64,000 bases of DNA. Origin: Capitella teleta. Its lineage: Eukaryota > Annelida > Polychaeta > Capitellidae. The notes beneath the pieces were generated by a model. It had not been told where the DNA came from. It saw only the letters and a list, made by a program, of their open reading frames with translations, and ran no database searches. The stretch is from assembly GCA_000328365.1 (NCBI GenBank), contig KB301364.1, positions 332,237 to 396,236 on the forward strand. Reading direction: 5' to 3'. Position numbers and translations under genes: made by a program. Positions 33,413-45,600 of this stretch are shown piece after piece. The stretch's first letter is position 1, and every line of letters starts with the position of its first letter.

Positions 33413-35835
33413 CTGAAAAATTAAACATCAGCCTTGGTGTGAATTGTTACACAAATAGCAATATTTGTGAACTGTTAACTAAAGGGTGAGTCCCTTTCAT
33501 GAACAATATTTCGTCCATTATTAAATCGCTTTTCGACAAAATGGCTGTACGTTGACAGAACTTATATTGGAAACATAGAAGAAATGCTTTAGCTATATTA
33601 TTTTATATAATGAATCGTGGAAGAATTGTACGATTTTGAAGTCCCCTTTTGTCGCACAAGTGCCATAATATTCAAAATTGCCCTTTCAACACCACAGCAA
33701 TCTTAACATAATCATTATGCTCTGTATATTTTTACTGCAGCAAAGCCAACAGATGAGCAGTGCACTGAATTTAAATCAGTCATCGGCGAGGCCTACAAAT
33801 AAAACTTTTGGTATCCGAAATGAGGCTTTGGAAGTGATAACGGTAAAAGTATGCTCAATCAAAAACTAGGATATGTATACAAAGAATACAGCTACTTATG
33901 ATCTTATGAATAGTTCTTCTACCTAACAACCAAATTTCATGTCTCTGGTATTACGCGTTCTAGGTTAGACCGATAACTTCTCGAACAACCTTCGATAACT
34001 ATAAAGTGATATCAAAATTACGGCTGATTGAAACGTTCATGCTCGTGCAGAGAGCAATACCTCTAAAATTATGCGTGAGGAGAGGTCTAAAAAGACTTCG
34101 AAGAATCAAGGCCAATATGAAGTCAGCCATGAAGCTCAATGGTGTCCTTGCTTTCAGGTAATTTAAATACTAGCATTGACTGTGCACAAGATTTCAGAAA
34201 TAAAAAAGTAATAATGTAACATACCAGGGATAGAGTCCCGAGTAAGATTTATAATCAAAGAAAGCAAGTCGACCCAAGTGGTTGGTTGTCAGAAGACTTA
34301 TGAATATAGCAACTTGACTCCAGAATATATGGCCAAAAGCTACGAATGGCTGGTTACCTGGACAAGAAACAGGTGTTCATGAGGCTAATAAATGATAGAT
34401 CAATTACTTTGCAACCACCTGTTACCCAGATAGCGCCATAATTGTATAACAATGCTCACCACAAAGTCATCACTTTAAACCAAAAAAGTAGATTACGTTT
34501 GTGACACAGATGTGGCAAGTAATAGTACAAATGTTGCAGTTTATTTAGGGGATTAACCCAAACAGTCGGCGAAGGCAGAGCAAAATGATACCAATATGGC
34601 GCATTTATGGTGCTTTTCCCACTGTGGGAATTGAGAGATTAGGCCTCAACTGTGGCGGACAAGTGGTACCTTCGTTGTACTTACGCGATTATTTACTCAA
34701 GAGATAAGACCATGATTGCAGGTATAAATACCAGAAAATGATACATATACTTCACTTATCCGGCAACTTTATAATGTTTGTTTAGCGGATTATCGCACCA
34801 GATTAAACATAAAATTATTATAAAATCAAAAATTTTATTTTTCAAAATATTATATTGTTAATAACAATAAACAGGCGAAAGGAAATAAAGTAACATAGGG
34901 TAAACAGATGGAAGGAAATAAAATAAAATAGGGGTGCAAAATACTGACAATGAAACCAGTATAAATATGCAAATACATAAATAATATTTTCCAAGTGTAC
35001 ACAACACAGAGCTTGTTGTACGCAAATTAATAAGTAATTAACAGTAAAACTGCAATTAACATAAACACATGATACGTATAATATAGGTGGTTTTGTAATA
35101 TTTGCATCAAAAAGGCAAAACTATATGACAATAAAATTAATGATAAAGTATGAGTATATAATTAAACAATAATATATGTCAGAAGGTCATCGCTTGTAGA
35201 ACCTCGTGAGCCTGTGGGCTTCGTAGAATGCCCCTTCTCCGATTGCAATTTCCCACTTCATGAAGACCGGTGGAGGATGAATTGACCTTTTTGCAGGTAA
35301 CGACTGGAAGAACCATAATAATTACCAGGAAGTACTATGAAATCGGATTGGATTATCCATACACAAATATCCATACAAAAGAATAGGAAACAGCCGTTTT
35401 AAACACATTGAAAATAATTCCAAAGAAAAGGAATTGTTTGGTTATGCCAACACCACAATCCGGGTTTGCATTGCAAGGATTTTTTGGCCAAATTTCTCTA
35501 CGGAGCTCTCAACCCTGCCCTGTGAGATGTTGTTACAGCCTTAATTGAATCAGCCCTTTGCTATTGTAGGAAGACGGGAAGCTGAGGAATTACTGACAGT
35601 TTACTTACAGTTTATCCCACAAAAGATCATTCGACGGCAACAAATTTGGGGGTGTGCCAACCATGACCATGCCGTGCGTTCAACTTTCTTCTTCAAGAGG
35701 TCTGCAATATGACCATAACAAAATATGGGTGAGTATGGGTGAGCCTTATTTTGCAGAAATTTTGGGATCTCCGGATATTCGTAACCCGAATTTGGGTTGT
35801 TGTTTTTTTTTTTTGTTTTTTTTTTTGGGGGGGGG
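33413..35835. other. gene-poor spacer
   Basis: AT-rich from 34780 to 35170, with a G-run at 35816-35837. A 40-codon open frame at 34040-34162 (basic, MLVQRAIPLKLCVRRG) has no recognisable relatives. No gene can be supported. Confidence 0.45.
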
Positions 35836-36455
35836 GGTGGATCTAAGCCTATAACTCCCTGACCTGAACCGATGTCAAAAATTTCTCTGCAGATATTGTT
35901 CCGTTGCATTCCTCCCCTGTTGCACATCCCATAAACATGGCTGTCTTGATCCATTGCTCGCGCGGAGCTCGTCGGATTTGTCAGTTCTGTCGGTTTGCTG
36001 TCACTTTTAGGCATCCAGAACGGGGACAATCCAAGGTAGACCTGGTTTGTTTCTGTTTGAATGTATATCGGATATGGCGGTTTGTGATTCTGGGATCAAC
36101 TCCACGCTCTAGAAGGCGTCGTCTGGATACTACCCTTAATTTAGGAAGCCGTCAGCCTTCCCAGAGTGTAATTTTTTTCTGAGTTTGCTTTTGAGTAAAG
36201 CACACGTTGGAGTGTCGTTCCAGTCAATTTCATCGCCTATAAAAGTCAACTTGTCATGGGTGTACTAAAATTTTTTACCGGGATTGACGGATTGGCTGCG
36301 AAAAAAAAAATCAATTTTGGATCGCGAACGGTTTGAAACGAGAGAATTGACTTGTGCACCGTCTAAAATATTCTTGTCGACCCAAACGTGAATTAAGTCA
36401 GTATTAAGTCAATTAAAATCGTTGCGTTTCTTTTGCGCCTATATGTATACTTAAT
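35836..36455 (-). repeat. Right arm of the inverted repeat bracketing the fucosyltransferase gene
   Basis: Reverse complement of 30390-31035 with many substitutions. The outer edge reads GTTGCGTTTCTTTT and mirrors AAAAGAAACACAAC at the left arm. A minus-strand open frame inside (35601-36029) is not conserved in the other arm. Confidence 0.8.
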
Positions 36456-36633
36456 TACTATAGACCACATGCGAGCAGTGTGTGCTGTTATTGAACCCCC
36501 GAGTGTTGAACCCTGCATGATTGTGCCGACACGCATTGTCTAACGAGCAGACGACGCCACACCACCAGTCGAAGCGGCCAAATGGGTGTTACATAATGGC
36601 CGACACGGTCATTAGCTTCAGCGAATATACACG

Positions 36634-36752
36634 AATTCGGCCCATCCTAATTTCGGCCCATTTACTTCGGCCCACTTTCGGCCCAGGTTGATTTCGCCCC
36701 ATTAAATTCGACCCATCTTATCGACTTCGGCCCATATTGAATTCGACCCATT
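36634..36752 (+). repeat. Irregular array of eight TTCGGCCCAT-type motifs
   Basis: Eight 10-bp motifs (TTCGGCCCAT, with TTCGACCCAT, TTCGCCCCAT and two final-base variants) are separated by 1-8 unrelated bases, all in the same direction. Confidence 0.9.
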
Positions 36753-36947
36753 TTAGATTTACATTTTATTCAACGATATGACATATGCATGCATATGATG
36801 ATATGAAATGCATACCACTTAGAAACTGAATCCTGTACGTGACAATAACTGAGGCCGTGGGCCCATGCATGTGCCTAATTTCATGGGGGTAAGTTTGAAA
36901 TATCGGACGCCAGATTGACGCCAGATCAGACGAGTTAACTGTGGTCA

Positions 36948-37091
36948 CAGTTGAGAAAATGTGAATGCAGTACACAAAGGTGAACAAAAATAACAAAGGT
37001 GGTTCACCTTTGTTATTTTTATTCACCTTTGTGTTTATTCACCTTTTGTATTCACCTTTGTTATTACTGCATTCACATTTTTTTTCAACTG
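36948..37091. repeat. 144-bp imperfect hairpin with TTCACCTTTG repeats
   Basis: The left arm starts CAGTTGAGAAAATGTGAATG and the right arm ends with its inverse. Between them, AACAAAGGTG and CACCTTTGTT words face each other, with a near-perfect centre at AACAAAGGTGGTTCACC. The right half has four CACCTTT copies against two in the left half. Confidence 0.85.
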
Positions 37092-38553
37092 AACACTTGT
37101 GTAAATAAATTGTGAATCGGCAGATTTATTTTTTCTCGGAAAAAGCGTTCTAAAAGTGTTAAAGGTCGCACTGCATTGAACTTTGACCCACATATGGGCA
37201 TACTGAAACCTCCGTGAATATATTTATGTAATCTAGGGGATGAAATGTCATAAACACTTTAAGAAAATTGAGAGGCCCTAAAGTGTGAATGGGTTTAATT
37301 ACCTGTTGGAATGGCTTAAATAACTAGCAGACGGCTATTTTGAAAGTTATACATACATAATCTACAAACCGCACGCTGAGTCGCCTTCTTCCGCGTGTAC
37401 GCGCGCTTTCATCGTCATGTATGATGTACGCACGTGAGTGTGAAAAGGCATGCACGTACAGCTTGTCGATGCTTCGATGTGCTATCCTTGAAAAAAATAA
37501 GTCAGACGTGAACATGAAATTTTTTGGAGTAATTAGAGGAAGAAAGATTAAGGAAACGAACATAACGAGGGAAAACTTAAATATTATAATGCACTCGATC
37601 AGAAAGAAAATCATTAAGTTTTACGTATTATAAGCATTGGCAATCTTTAATGTCATATATCATGTAAAAAAATTATCTGACACCAATTATGTCAATATAA
37701 AAATGCTGGCCTATGTTATATCTATACATTGATGTAATTTGAAATAAAAACTAACCATTACAAAGCGAGATATATAGGCTAAATTAGGTTATGACCATAC
37801 TTGGGGCATTCACAGATTGTTACACATCAAAGGGCGCGATGAATGTTATAGATTGACCAGACACTAAGGGCAATCGTTTGTGTTAAATTAACTGAAATGT
37901 GTGGATATCAATCCTTATATGGCACAAAAAAAAAAAAAAAAAAAAAAAAAGAACGTCATAACGACCTTGACCTTAAAATGACATAATTATAATTGACAAT
38001 ATTATCAACAATCACCGAAAATTACAGCGTGATATCATGCTTGCCGAAGAAGTTATTTAACAGTGGAACCGCGATATTACGACAGCATTCGTCACAGCAA
38101 ATTTTGTGTCGTTATACACAGTCGTCGGTTCTCCAAAGCAGGTCTCTGAGGAATCAAAAGGATTACTCATGTAAACGTTATGAATGCGTTATGGACGCAG
38201 GACGTTATGAATGCACAAAAATATTTATATTTCAAACGATCTCTTTATTTTGAAATGTACGTACGATGTATTTAATTATTATTTCAGATTTATAATTTTT
38301 CTTTTAACTTTGAAATTGAGAAAAATAGTCTGTAAGGGTTGATTGCTTCTTCATTTGTCTTTTCCTATGATCAATTTATCATATCAATTAAATCACGTAC
38401 ATGAAGTACAAGATATCGAGTGTCATAATACTTGGCCCCAAGTGTTGTGTTCTCACAGTATCTAGATAAAATTTGCAGTGCGTTGTCATTGTGTAACACT
38501 CAGTTGGCCGCTCCGACTGGTGCTGTGGCGTCGTCTGCTCGTTAGACAATGGT

Positions 38554-38965
38554 GCGTTGTTGCTTCACTGTCGCAAGGAGGAGGGTGTGGCAACACATCA
38601 TAGCTTCGTCGTCACTGGCTACTTCCTTTGGCGATTCAGTCACGAAGTTGATAATCTCCTCATCTTAACTTCGCATCAAACACCGGCCAATTTTCAAAGC
38701 AGAGCCTTTTTAATTGATTGTCTAACATGTACCACCCATTAAATCTTCAATAGTGCGAGTTTTCAATTGACTCAATGCTAATTAGAGATCACGTCTTTAA
38801 CAATTTAACACACACGTGTCAGAAAGCTCCGCGCTCAGAGCAAGTGGCTTTAACACGTTCAAATACGGAGATCTCCGTGTTTGCGGGCTCAACGTTTCTC
38901 TGCCAAACAGTGAAGCAGTGAAGCGAATAGTTTTCACAGCAACTGAGCAATGAGGGTGCTCAGCT
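38554..38965. other. spacer, no gene seen
   Basis: No recognisable exon. The stretch leads into the SINE insertion site. Confidence 0.4.
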
Positions 38966-38978
38966 TGAATACTGGTGT

Positions 38979-39304
38979 GTGGGTTAAACCGCTGACTACA
39001 ATCCTATGCCGACAGTGGGGGTCGAGGTTCCGGGTTCGAGACCCGATTAGGCCACGGGCGTTATGATTGTGAATTATAATTGTAATCCGTTATAATTGTA
39101 ATTCTTCGGTGACTCTGCAGTGCTGCCCAACTGCGTAACAAGGCCGGGCGATGTGTACTACTGTCTATGGTGGTATGCAGGATAAAGAACCCTAGGGATT
39201 TATCGATAAGAGTAGGGGGAAACCCCGGTCCCGGGCCTTCTGTTCTGGCGCCCGTATCGTCCGATCGGATTGGGTGGAGCCGTAAAACCCCATCACTCAC
39301 TCAC
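38979..39304 (+). mobile_element. tRNA-derived SINE, full length, 13-bp target-site duplication
   Basis: TGAATACTGGTGT occurs directly at 38966-38978 and 39305-39317 and brackets a 326-bp body. The head is tRNA-like: GGTTAAACCGCTGACT near box A and GGTTCGAGACCC as box B. A body of about 230 bp follows (AAGAACCCTAGGG, TGGCGCCCGTATC, GGTGGAGCCGTAAAACCC) with a short TCAC-repeat tail. The 3' end family recurs truncated at 57199-57253. Confidence 0.93.
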
Positions 39305-39464
39305 TGAATACTGGTGTACTTGTAAACGTATTCGCGATGTGTTAATGAAAAAGAAGAAGAAGAAGATATATATGTACGATGTATATCCCTCGTATACATG
39401 TATATAAAAAACAGGAAGATACACATTTCATTACAAGCATCGTTTCCGCAACTCATGTATTTTT

Positions 39465-39572
39465 ATTGATCTGACACCATATAATATATGGTGTCAGATC
39501 AATATTTTAGTAAAATATTGATATTTGTACCTTCACAGAATTTCATAATGATGATATTGTATCATTATGAAA
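39465..39572. repeat. Three consecutive palindromes
   Basis: 39465-39503 (ATTGATCTGACACCATATA and its inverse), 39501-39519 (AATATTTTAGTAAAATATT) and 39541-39572 (arms TTTCATAATGAT). Confidence 0.9.
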
Positions 39573-39636
39573 TACAAATATGGTCATAATCTAATTTAGC
39601 ATATATCTTGTTTCATGATAATCACTGTTAATTTAT

Positions 39637-39712
39637 TATTATTTTATTTATTATTTCAGTATTACTTTATTTATTATTTCAGTATTATTTTATTTATTAT
39701 TTCAGTATTATG
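39637..39712. repeat. Tandem repeat of about 25 bp, TTATTTCAGTATTA type
   Basis: About three copies of TTTATTATTTCAGTATTA with small changes. Two further copies lie at 39926-39958. Confidence 0.85.
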
Positions 39713-42681
39713 ATTCACCAGTGTGAAAATTACAGTCTCTATGTTATGTTTCTTTATCTTTATATTATAAACATTTTCTATAATTTAATTAAACAATAAT
39801 ACAATTTAAATATTTAATGTCTTTATTTGGTCCTAACTTCTTAAGGGCTCACTATGGGCCTAGACCTCAATTATAACTAGTAATAATTATGATTCAGAGA
39901 TAAAGATACAATCATGACTATTAATTCAGTATTATTTTATTTATTATTTCAGTATTATATTCATTGTCATTTTGTGCATATTAAAACAATTCCATCTTCT
40001 ATGAAGAAATCAGTCTTCTGAAATGAATTTGAAGGTACTATAAAGAGTGGAAATTTTTCTCGTGAGGGGGGGATAACCCCCTCACACCTCCCGCCCCCCA
40101 CTGGTGCCTTGCACCAGATTTTTTGTCTCACCAATCATTTATTGGTGACTACATGAAATTCGAACACACGGAAAATTCCAATCTACTGTAAAACTGCGAA
40201 AAATTGATAATTCGATCAATTGGTGGAATGTGCGAAGCGTTTCAATCGAACTGCACAAATGATGCTAATTGTATTAGCAATTAGAGTACAATGCCACATG
40301 TATGTGATATACATGATGCAATCGTAAATAATAAAATAGCTTACCGTTAAAAAGTGATGAAGGCTGCTGAAAAATCGTTGAAGATGCATGTATAGTTGAA
40401 ACTTGAAATGCGTGGATATATGCACGTCTGCTTCCAACGGACGCTAAGCAGAGAATGGTGATTTTTATCAGCACAAAGGACTAATGAAATACCAGACTCG
40501 CGAAATATACTCTAATAAAGTAATAATCATAATTAATTATTCTAAACAAATTACGTGTGATAATTTCTTGACATTCCATGAATACAAAGAATACAAACAG
40601 CGCATATTCAGTGGTATTAAATATCCTACCAAATGTTTTTGGTTTACATACTCTATTGTGCATAAAAAGAAAAAAATATATATTCTAAGACTTGAATTTT
40701 GAATTAACAAATCTTGTATTTCAAATGAAGTAGATAACATATTGTAAGTACGCAATGTTCATAATGTGGAACAAGATTAATGTCATAGCCTGCGGTGACA
40801 CTATTTCTAATGCAAAAGAATGGCTTCGACATTTACACTGTTACTTAGCTGCCACAGCTGTCAAGACGTACGACCACGCGGCACGCGTGCACTAGTTTTT
40901 TTTGTTTTGTTTTGTTTTGCTTTTTTAAGGTACTTCACATCAATTTCGAAACACGGAAACAATATCCATAATTGAACTACATGTACTAACAGTGTTCCGA
41001 GATCAAAAGCGCGGAATCTGTCAATTCTAGCTCCCATGCAAGAGATACTTACTATAAGAGAATAGAAACGGGGGTATGGGCAGATTAATTGTCTATCAAT
41101 CTATCTGACAGTTGGCAACAATTTCATGTTTAGCTGTCAAGCAGAATTTCAATATATTATATGCGAAAGCTGAAGATGTCGGCATCAAGGTTACGAATCT
41201 GTTTGTATATTATACAAGCTAATCTCCATATCTATACCCTAAATTTAATACGCTGTTAACGTGCATAAAATCGCTCAGAAATCATCTTCGTCGTCCGATT
41301 TTAGCCAAACCAAGTATATTTTTGGCATTAAAATCGAATTTGGCTTCAAATGTTTCCATTTGTTTGTTCTTGTTGAATCTCACGCTCCGATAAATATAAA
41401 CGACACGGGGTCCCTGATCAGAGAGTAAATTATGATGTGCTCCGTTATTTGCGTTTCTCTTAGCGCTATAGAGAACAGCATGGAATAGCGAAGTCGATCG
41501 CTCACCATGATTCGTGCAGATGCGACGACTGGTCTAAAACGACTCAAAGAGAAGAGGGCTTTAAACCGCACCCTATGCACACTCGCTTCCGTGCGGAAAT
41601 CCTCAACGCACGCACTCGTCCGAAGTGACTTAACCTTAACAGACACGGAGTGATCAACATGGCATAAGAGCATGTTTATCTTGATTTAAAACATATATTA
41701 CCCTCCCCGCTGCATGAGACATTAAGCCAAGCTGTATCTCAATATAAATATAGGATCACTGCATTAAAAAAGAATTGTCAGACAGTCTCGTAGAGGACAA
41801 TTCTTGTTCATTTTCAGAGGTTGTTAAGCAAACACCTCGCGTAATTTGCATTCGGCATAGTTAGAAAAGGGAAATTGGTTATTATTTGTCATTATATTTT
41901 ACTTTTGCTCGATTCTTATAGCGTTTATTACCTCGGTTTTGGATAACGCATCAATGAAGGAGTAACCAGAACTTGGATTTAACTTTAATCTGATATATCA
42001 CACACATACTAAGTTTGGCATGCAAAGCAACACTTGATTAAAAAAAAAAGAAAAATAGGTCAAACCCCAAAACAGGATCGCACAATCTGCCTCCGGTGTG
42101 CAAATTAAGTGGTATTTCACAATTGATGACAGGAGTGTGTAGCAAAGTGAGCAAGCACCCTTTCCATCCATCCATTCATTTACACCAAGATATTGTATTC
42201 ATTTGCGTTACTTTGGACAGCACAAATTTGCAAATTTGCGATATGCATACGGCACAATTTAAAGAAACTTCCATAGAAATCTGGACACGGTCAATTAGAG
42301 TAAAGATTAACAAGAGTCAACACTATTTTCTTGATTTTTTTTTTACTCAACAAAAGATCAAAATTAATAATTTTACATTTTCTGAAGCACCACAGGTAAA
42401 TGAAGCAAAAGATGCCAGTCTCATTCACATAATTTAAAAACCCTCTCAGAATAATTTCTCAACATGGGACACTTATAGAAGGTTATATTACTTATAGGTG
42501 AATGAAAATCAATGAAAATTCTGAGAAATATCAAAATTACAAGTACATACACGTGGCATTAAGCTATTAAGAGCAAAAAATGTCTCAAAGCTCAATGTTC
42601 ATACAGGTTAATGCATACAGTTCTACAATAACCAGGAAGAGAGAAAAACAAAATTTCAAATTATCCAAAGGCCAACACAAT

Positions 42682-45600
42682 TCACTTCCTTTCTGAAACA
42701 GTGACCCAGATTTCATCAGTCGGAGTAGTTACCAAACCAAACATCGGAGTGACCACTTGACCAGGCACAAGCTCCACTTTGAGGTGGCGTATGAGAGTTG
42801 GAATGAGCACAGAAAACTCAGCCATCGAAAATTTATAGCCAAGGCATTTACGTTTGCCAAAACCAAACGGCTCAAAAGCCAGTGAAGGGCGATTCTTCAT
42901 GTTTTCTTCTGTGAAACGCTCCGGGTCAAATCTGGAAATATCATGTTATCAATTCTAATATTCCTCCAAAAGTAGTCAAATTACATCTCTGGATCAGGAT
43001 AGAATTCATCATTGCAAAGAGTCACGCCAAGTGCCATCAAAACAGGAGTCTGGGAAATGTGAGAAGAAATCAAGATCATCCGTGAGAAATTGCTCACTCA
43101 CGTTTGCCGGGATTGTGTGGCCTCCAATTTCTACATCCGTCGATTGAACTCTTGCAGCAAATGGAGCCAAAACGGAACATCTAAGGCTCTCATTTAACAC
43201 TTGACGAAGGTAACTAAACGGATACAAAATATACAAATACAGACAATGATGGAAAATCAAGACAAACTCTGAGGAGAATTGTCAGCTCAAATTTGCCATG
43301 CAATAGTAATTCAAGGTCAGCAATAACTTTCCAGATTTACATGCCAACAATAAATTGAATTTGAGATAAGATGACGTGGAAACGAAATCATAACGTTATA
43401 AATTATAACGTTATAAATTATAACGTTATGATTTTGTTTCTACGTCATCTTATCTTAAATTCAATAATATAATAATATAATAATATAACAATTATAATCA
43501 ACTTTATCATATAAACACAAAGAAAAAACCCCAGAATAAAACTACTCACGGGAGTTGATGAACATTATCAGCTTTCACAACTCCATCCTTCCCAAGAACT
43601 GCTTCAATTTCTCCCAACAATTTATCTTGAATTTCTTCATGCTTGGCCAAATAATACAAACACCAGGTCAACACTGCAATAACAGCCAAATTCCAAAGAT
43701 AAGACACACTTTTAATTTACATGCACCTGTGTTCCTATCCTGAATGTAGTAACATTGTTAAGTGAAATCTTTAAAACTCACGTAAGCCAGTGGTATGGAA
43801 TCCAGCAATCAGAACGGTCAGCATATCACTCTTCTTCACATCTTCACTCACATCAAGGTCAATGAGTGCATCTACGAAACATCTTTCATCATTTTCAGGG
43901 GGATTGCTTCGACGATCATCAAGAACTTTCTGCATAATATCGTACATAATCTTCTTGTCTAATAATAAATCACATTAGATAACAAACGGTAAAATGACAT
44001 TAAAAGAGGGAAATACTTTTCTCAAATCTCTCATCACGTTTACTTCCTTCAACAGGGAGATCACCCAGCAGTCTATGCTCCAAGTCTGTCCAACACTGAA
44101 CCAAACTACAATAGGTATCATGTTTCTTATGACATAAGCATGACAAACCACATCGTAGGCAGCTCGCAATTTGTGGATTTCTTCATCGCTGTCGAAATAT
44201 TTGCCATATGCTCCACGTAGCATGGCTTTAATAGCGAAAGCAAACATATATTTCCTCAGAGGAATGTGCGTCTCCTTGGCTTCCAACTGAAGCGATCGAG
44301 TCAAATCTGAAGCAAACTGCAGAAAGCATTGAGAATGAAAGAGCGAGAAAAGAGATCGCAGAGGCAAACCTTCTGAAGCATTGGATAGTAGTTCTTGACC
44401 ATAGAGTCACCAAAAGAGCGCATGTATGCCGAGTGTCTCATCCGACCTTCAGCACCATTAGCGAACTGAATGCTGTTAGCCGTGATCAGGGGTTCAAGAA
44501 ACTCAAACAAGGAAGCTGAGAACGAGACGGTTCAATACATAAGATGAAAAGTGAATGAAACCAACCAGGGCGATCAAACGTCTTGAGATATTGCTTGTAG
44601 AGATCTGGACAACATATGCTGACGACTAACTGAGGTCCAAATAGAAATGAAGCCATGGGACCGTAATCGGCATGAATGTCCATGAGGAACTCATGGAGAC
44701 TTCCGCTGGCTTTGATGTCAGCATTGTTGCCCTCCCTGTAAGTAAAAAGGAACTGAATTGGCCTGCGTTGGATATCAAACTAACCAAAACAGAAAATGAA
44801 CATTACGTATGCTCTACAACAGTCTCACACTGCCTTAACTTATATACTGCGATATGATTTCTTAACATACACATTAATCGAGTTTTTATTTTAAAGAAAA
44901 AAGTTCTCTGCCTAATCAACAATGCTCCCCTTCCTAATCACTGTTTTATGAATGCTATTTGTTAAATTTTCGCGACTTGTATATTTAACGTAGCACTATA
45001 ATCATTTTCAAATTATCTCACCATATGCTGTCTACTCCTGTATCTCAAAGTTTTCGCCTAAATCCTTTGCATGGTCCATGGTTGGAAAACAAGATGCCAA
45101 TCAATTTAAAAGTTAGTGTACCCCTCTACCTAACATCTAAATTTTAATACCGCTCAATTGTATTATGATATTCTACAACCATTATTATTTTTAGATTTAC
45201 ATTCATTAGAAAAATTCAAGAAAACTATTCATAGTATCTTAATAGCTAAATACGTATAATTTGTCTTTTTCTATTGTATATATTCCTTTTTCCTTTTGAT
45301 GCTCTCTTTCAATGTTCGTTTCAACATTCCTATTTACTCATTTCTTTTTTATGATCATTTGGTGTGCCGCAAAAGTGATTTTGCTTCTGCCATTACATTA
45401 CCATGGCACATTTTATGTTTTCATTGAATAAAAGTATTAATATTATTATTATTAATCTGATATATGGTAATTTACACACCGGATTAAAGTATAGTTTTTT
45501 TTTTAATTATGCTATTCTCCATCAATAACAAGTTTCTCTTTGATATTCTATATTTGCTTCTTTAAAAATCATTTCAATTACCCCAGTAGCCTTATTTAGT

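Larger units (their letters stand above)
36529..38553. mobile_element. Candidate 2-kb element with inverted-repeat ends, class unknown
   Basis: About 75 bp at 36529-36605 is repeated in reverse at 38478-38553. The outer words are CATTGTCTAACGAGCAGACG on the left and its exact inverse on the right, continuing through GACGCCACA, CACCAGTCG and GCGGCCAA. The similarity stops sharply at the outer edges, as expected for terminal inverted repeats. The interior holds a TTCGGCCCAT-type array, a 144-bp hairpin and a 26-A run at 37927-37951, but no transposase-like frame. No target duplication was found. Confidence 0.6.
39318..42681. other. gene-poor spacer with hairpins and tandem repeats
   Basis: Apart from the hairpins at 39465-39572 and the tandem repeat at 39637-39712, I see no exon or RNA gene. 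The open frames (for example 41380-41673 minus) have no recognisable relatives. Confidence 0.45.

Noticed and set aside
37927-37951. Poly-A run as the tail of a processed pseudogene
   Set aside because: No gene-like body or target duplication was found next to it.
38979-39060. Possible tRNA gene, because of a good box B
   Set aside because: No cloverleaf can be drawn, and the sequence is the head of a SINE bounded by a 13-bp target duplication.
41380-41673. 97-codon minus-strand open frame
   Set aside because: No family resemblance, no splice signals that extend it, and antisense frames are similarly open.
44228-44683. Overlapping minus-strand open frames as separate small genes
   Set aside because: They are exon fragments of the CYP20A1 gene or the wrong frame through its short introns.
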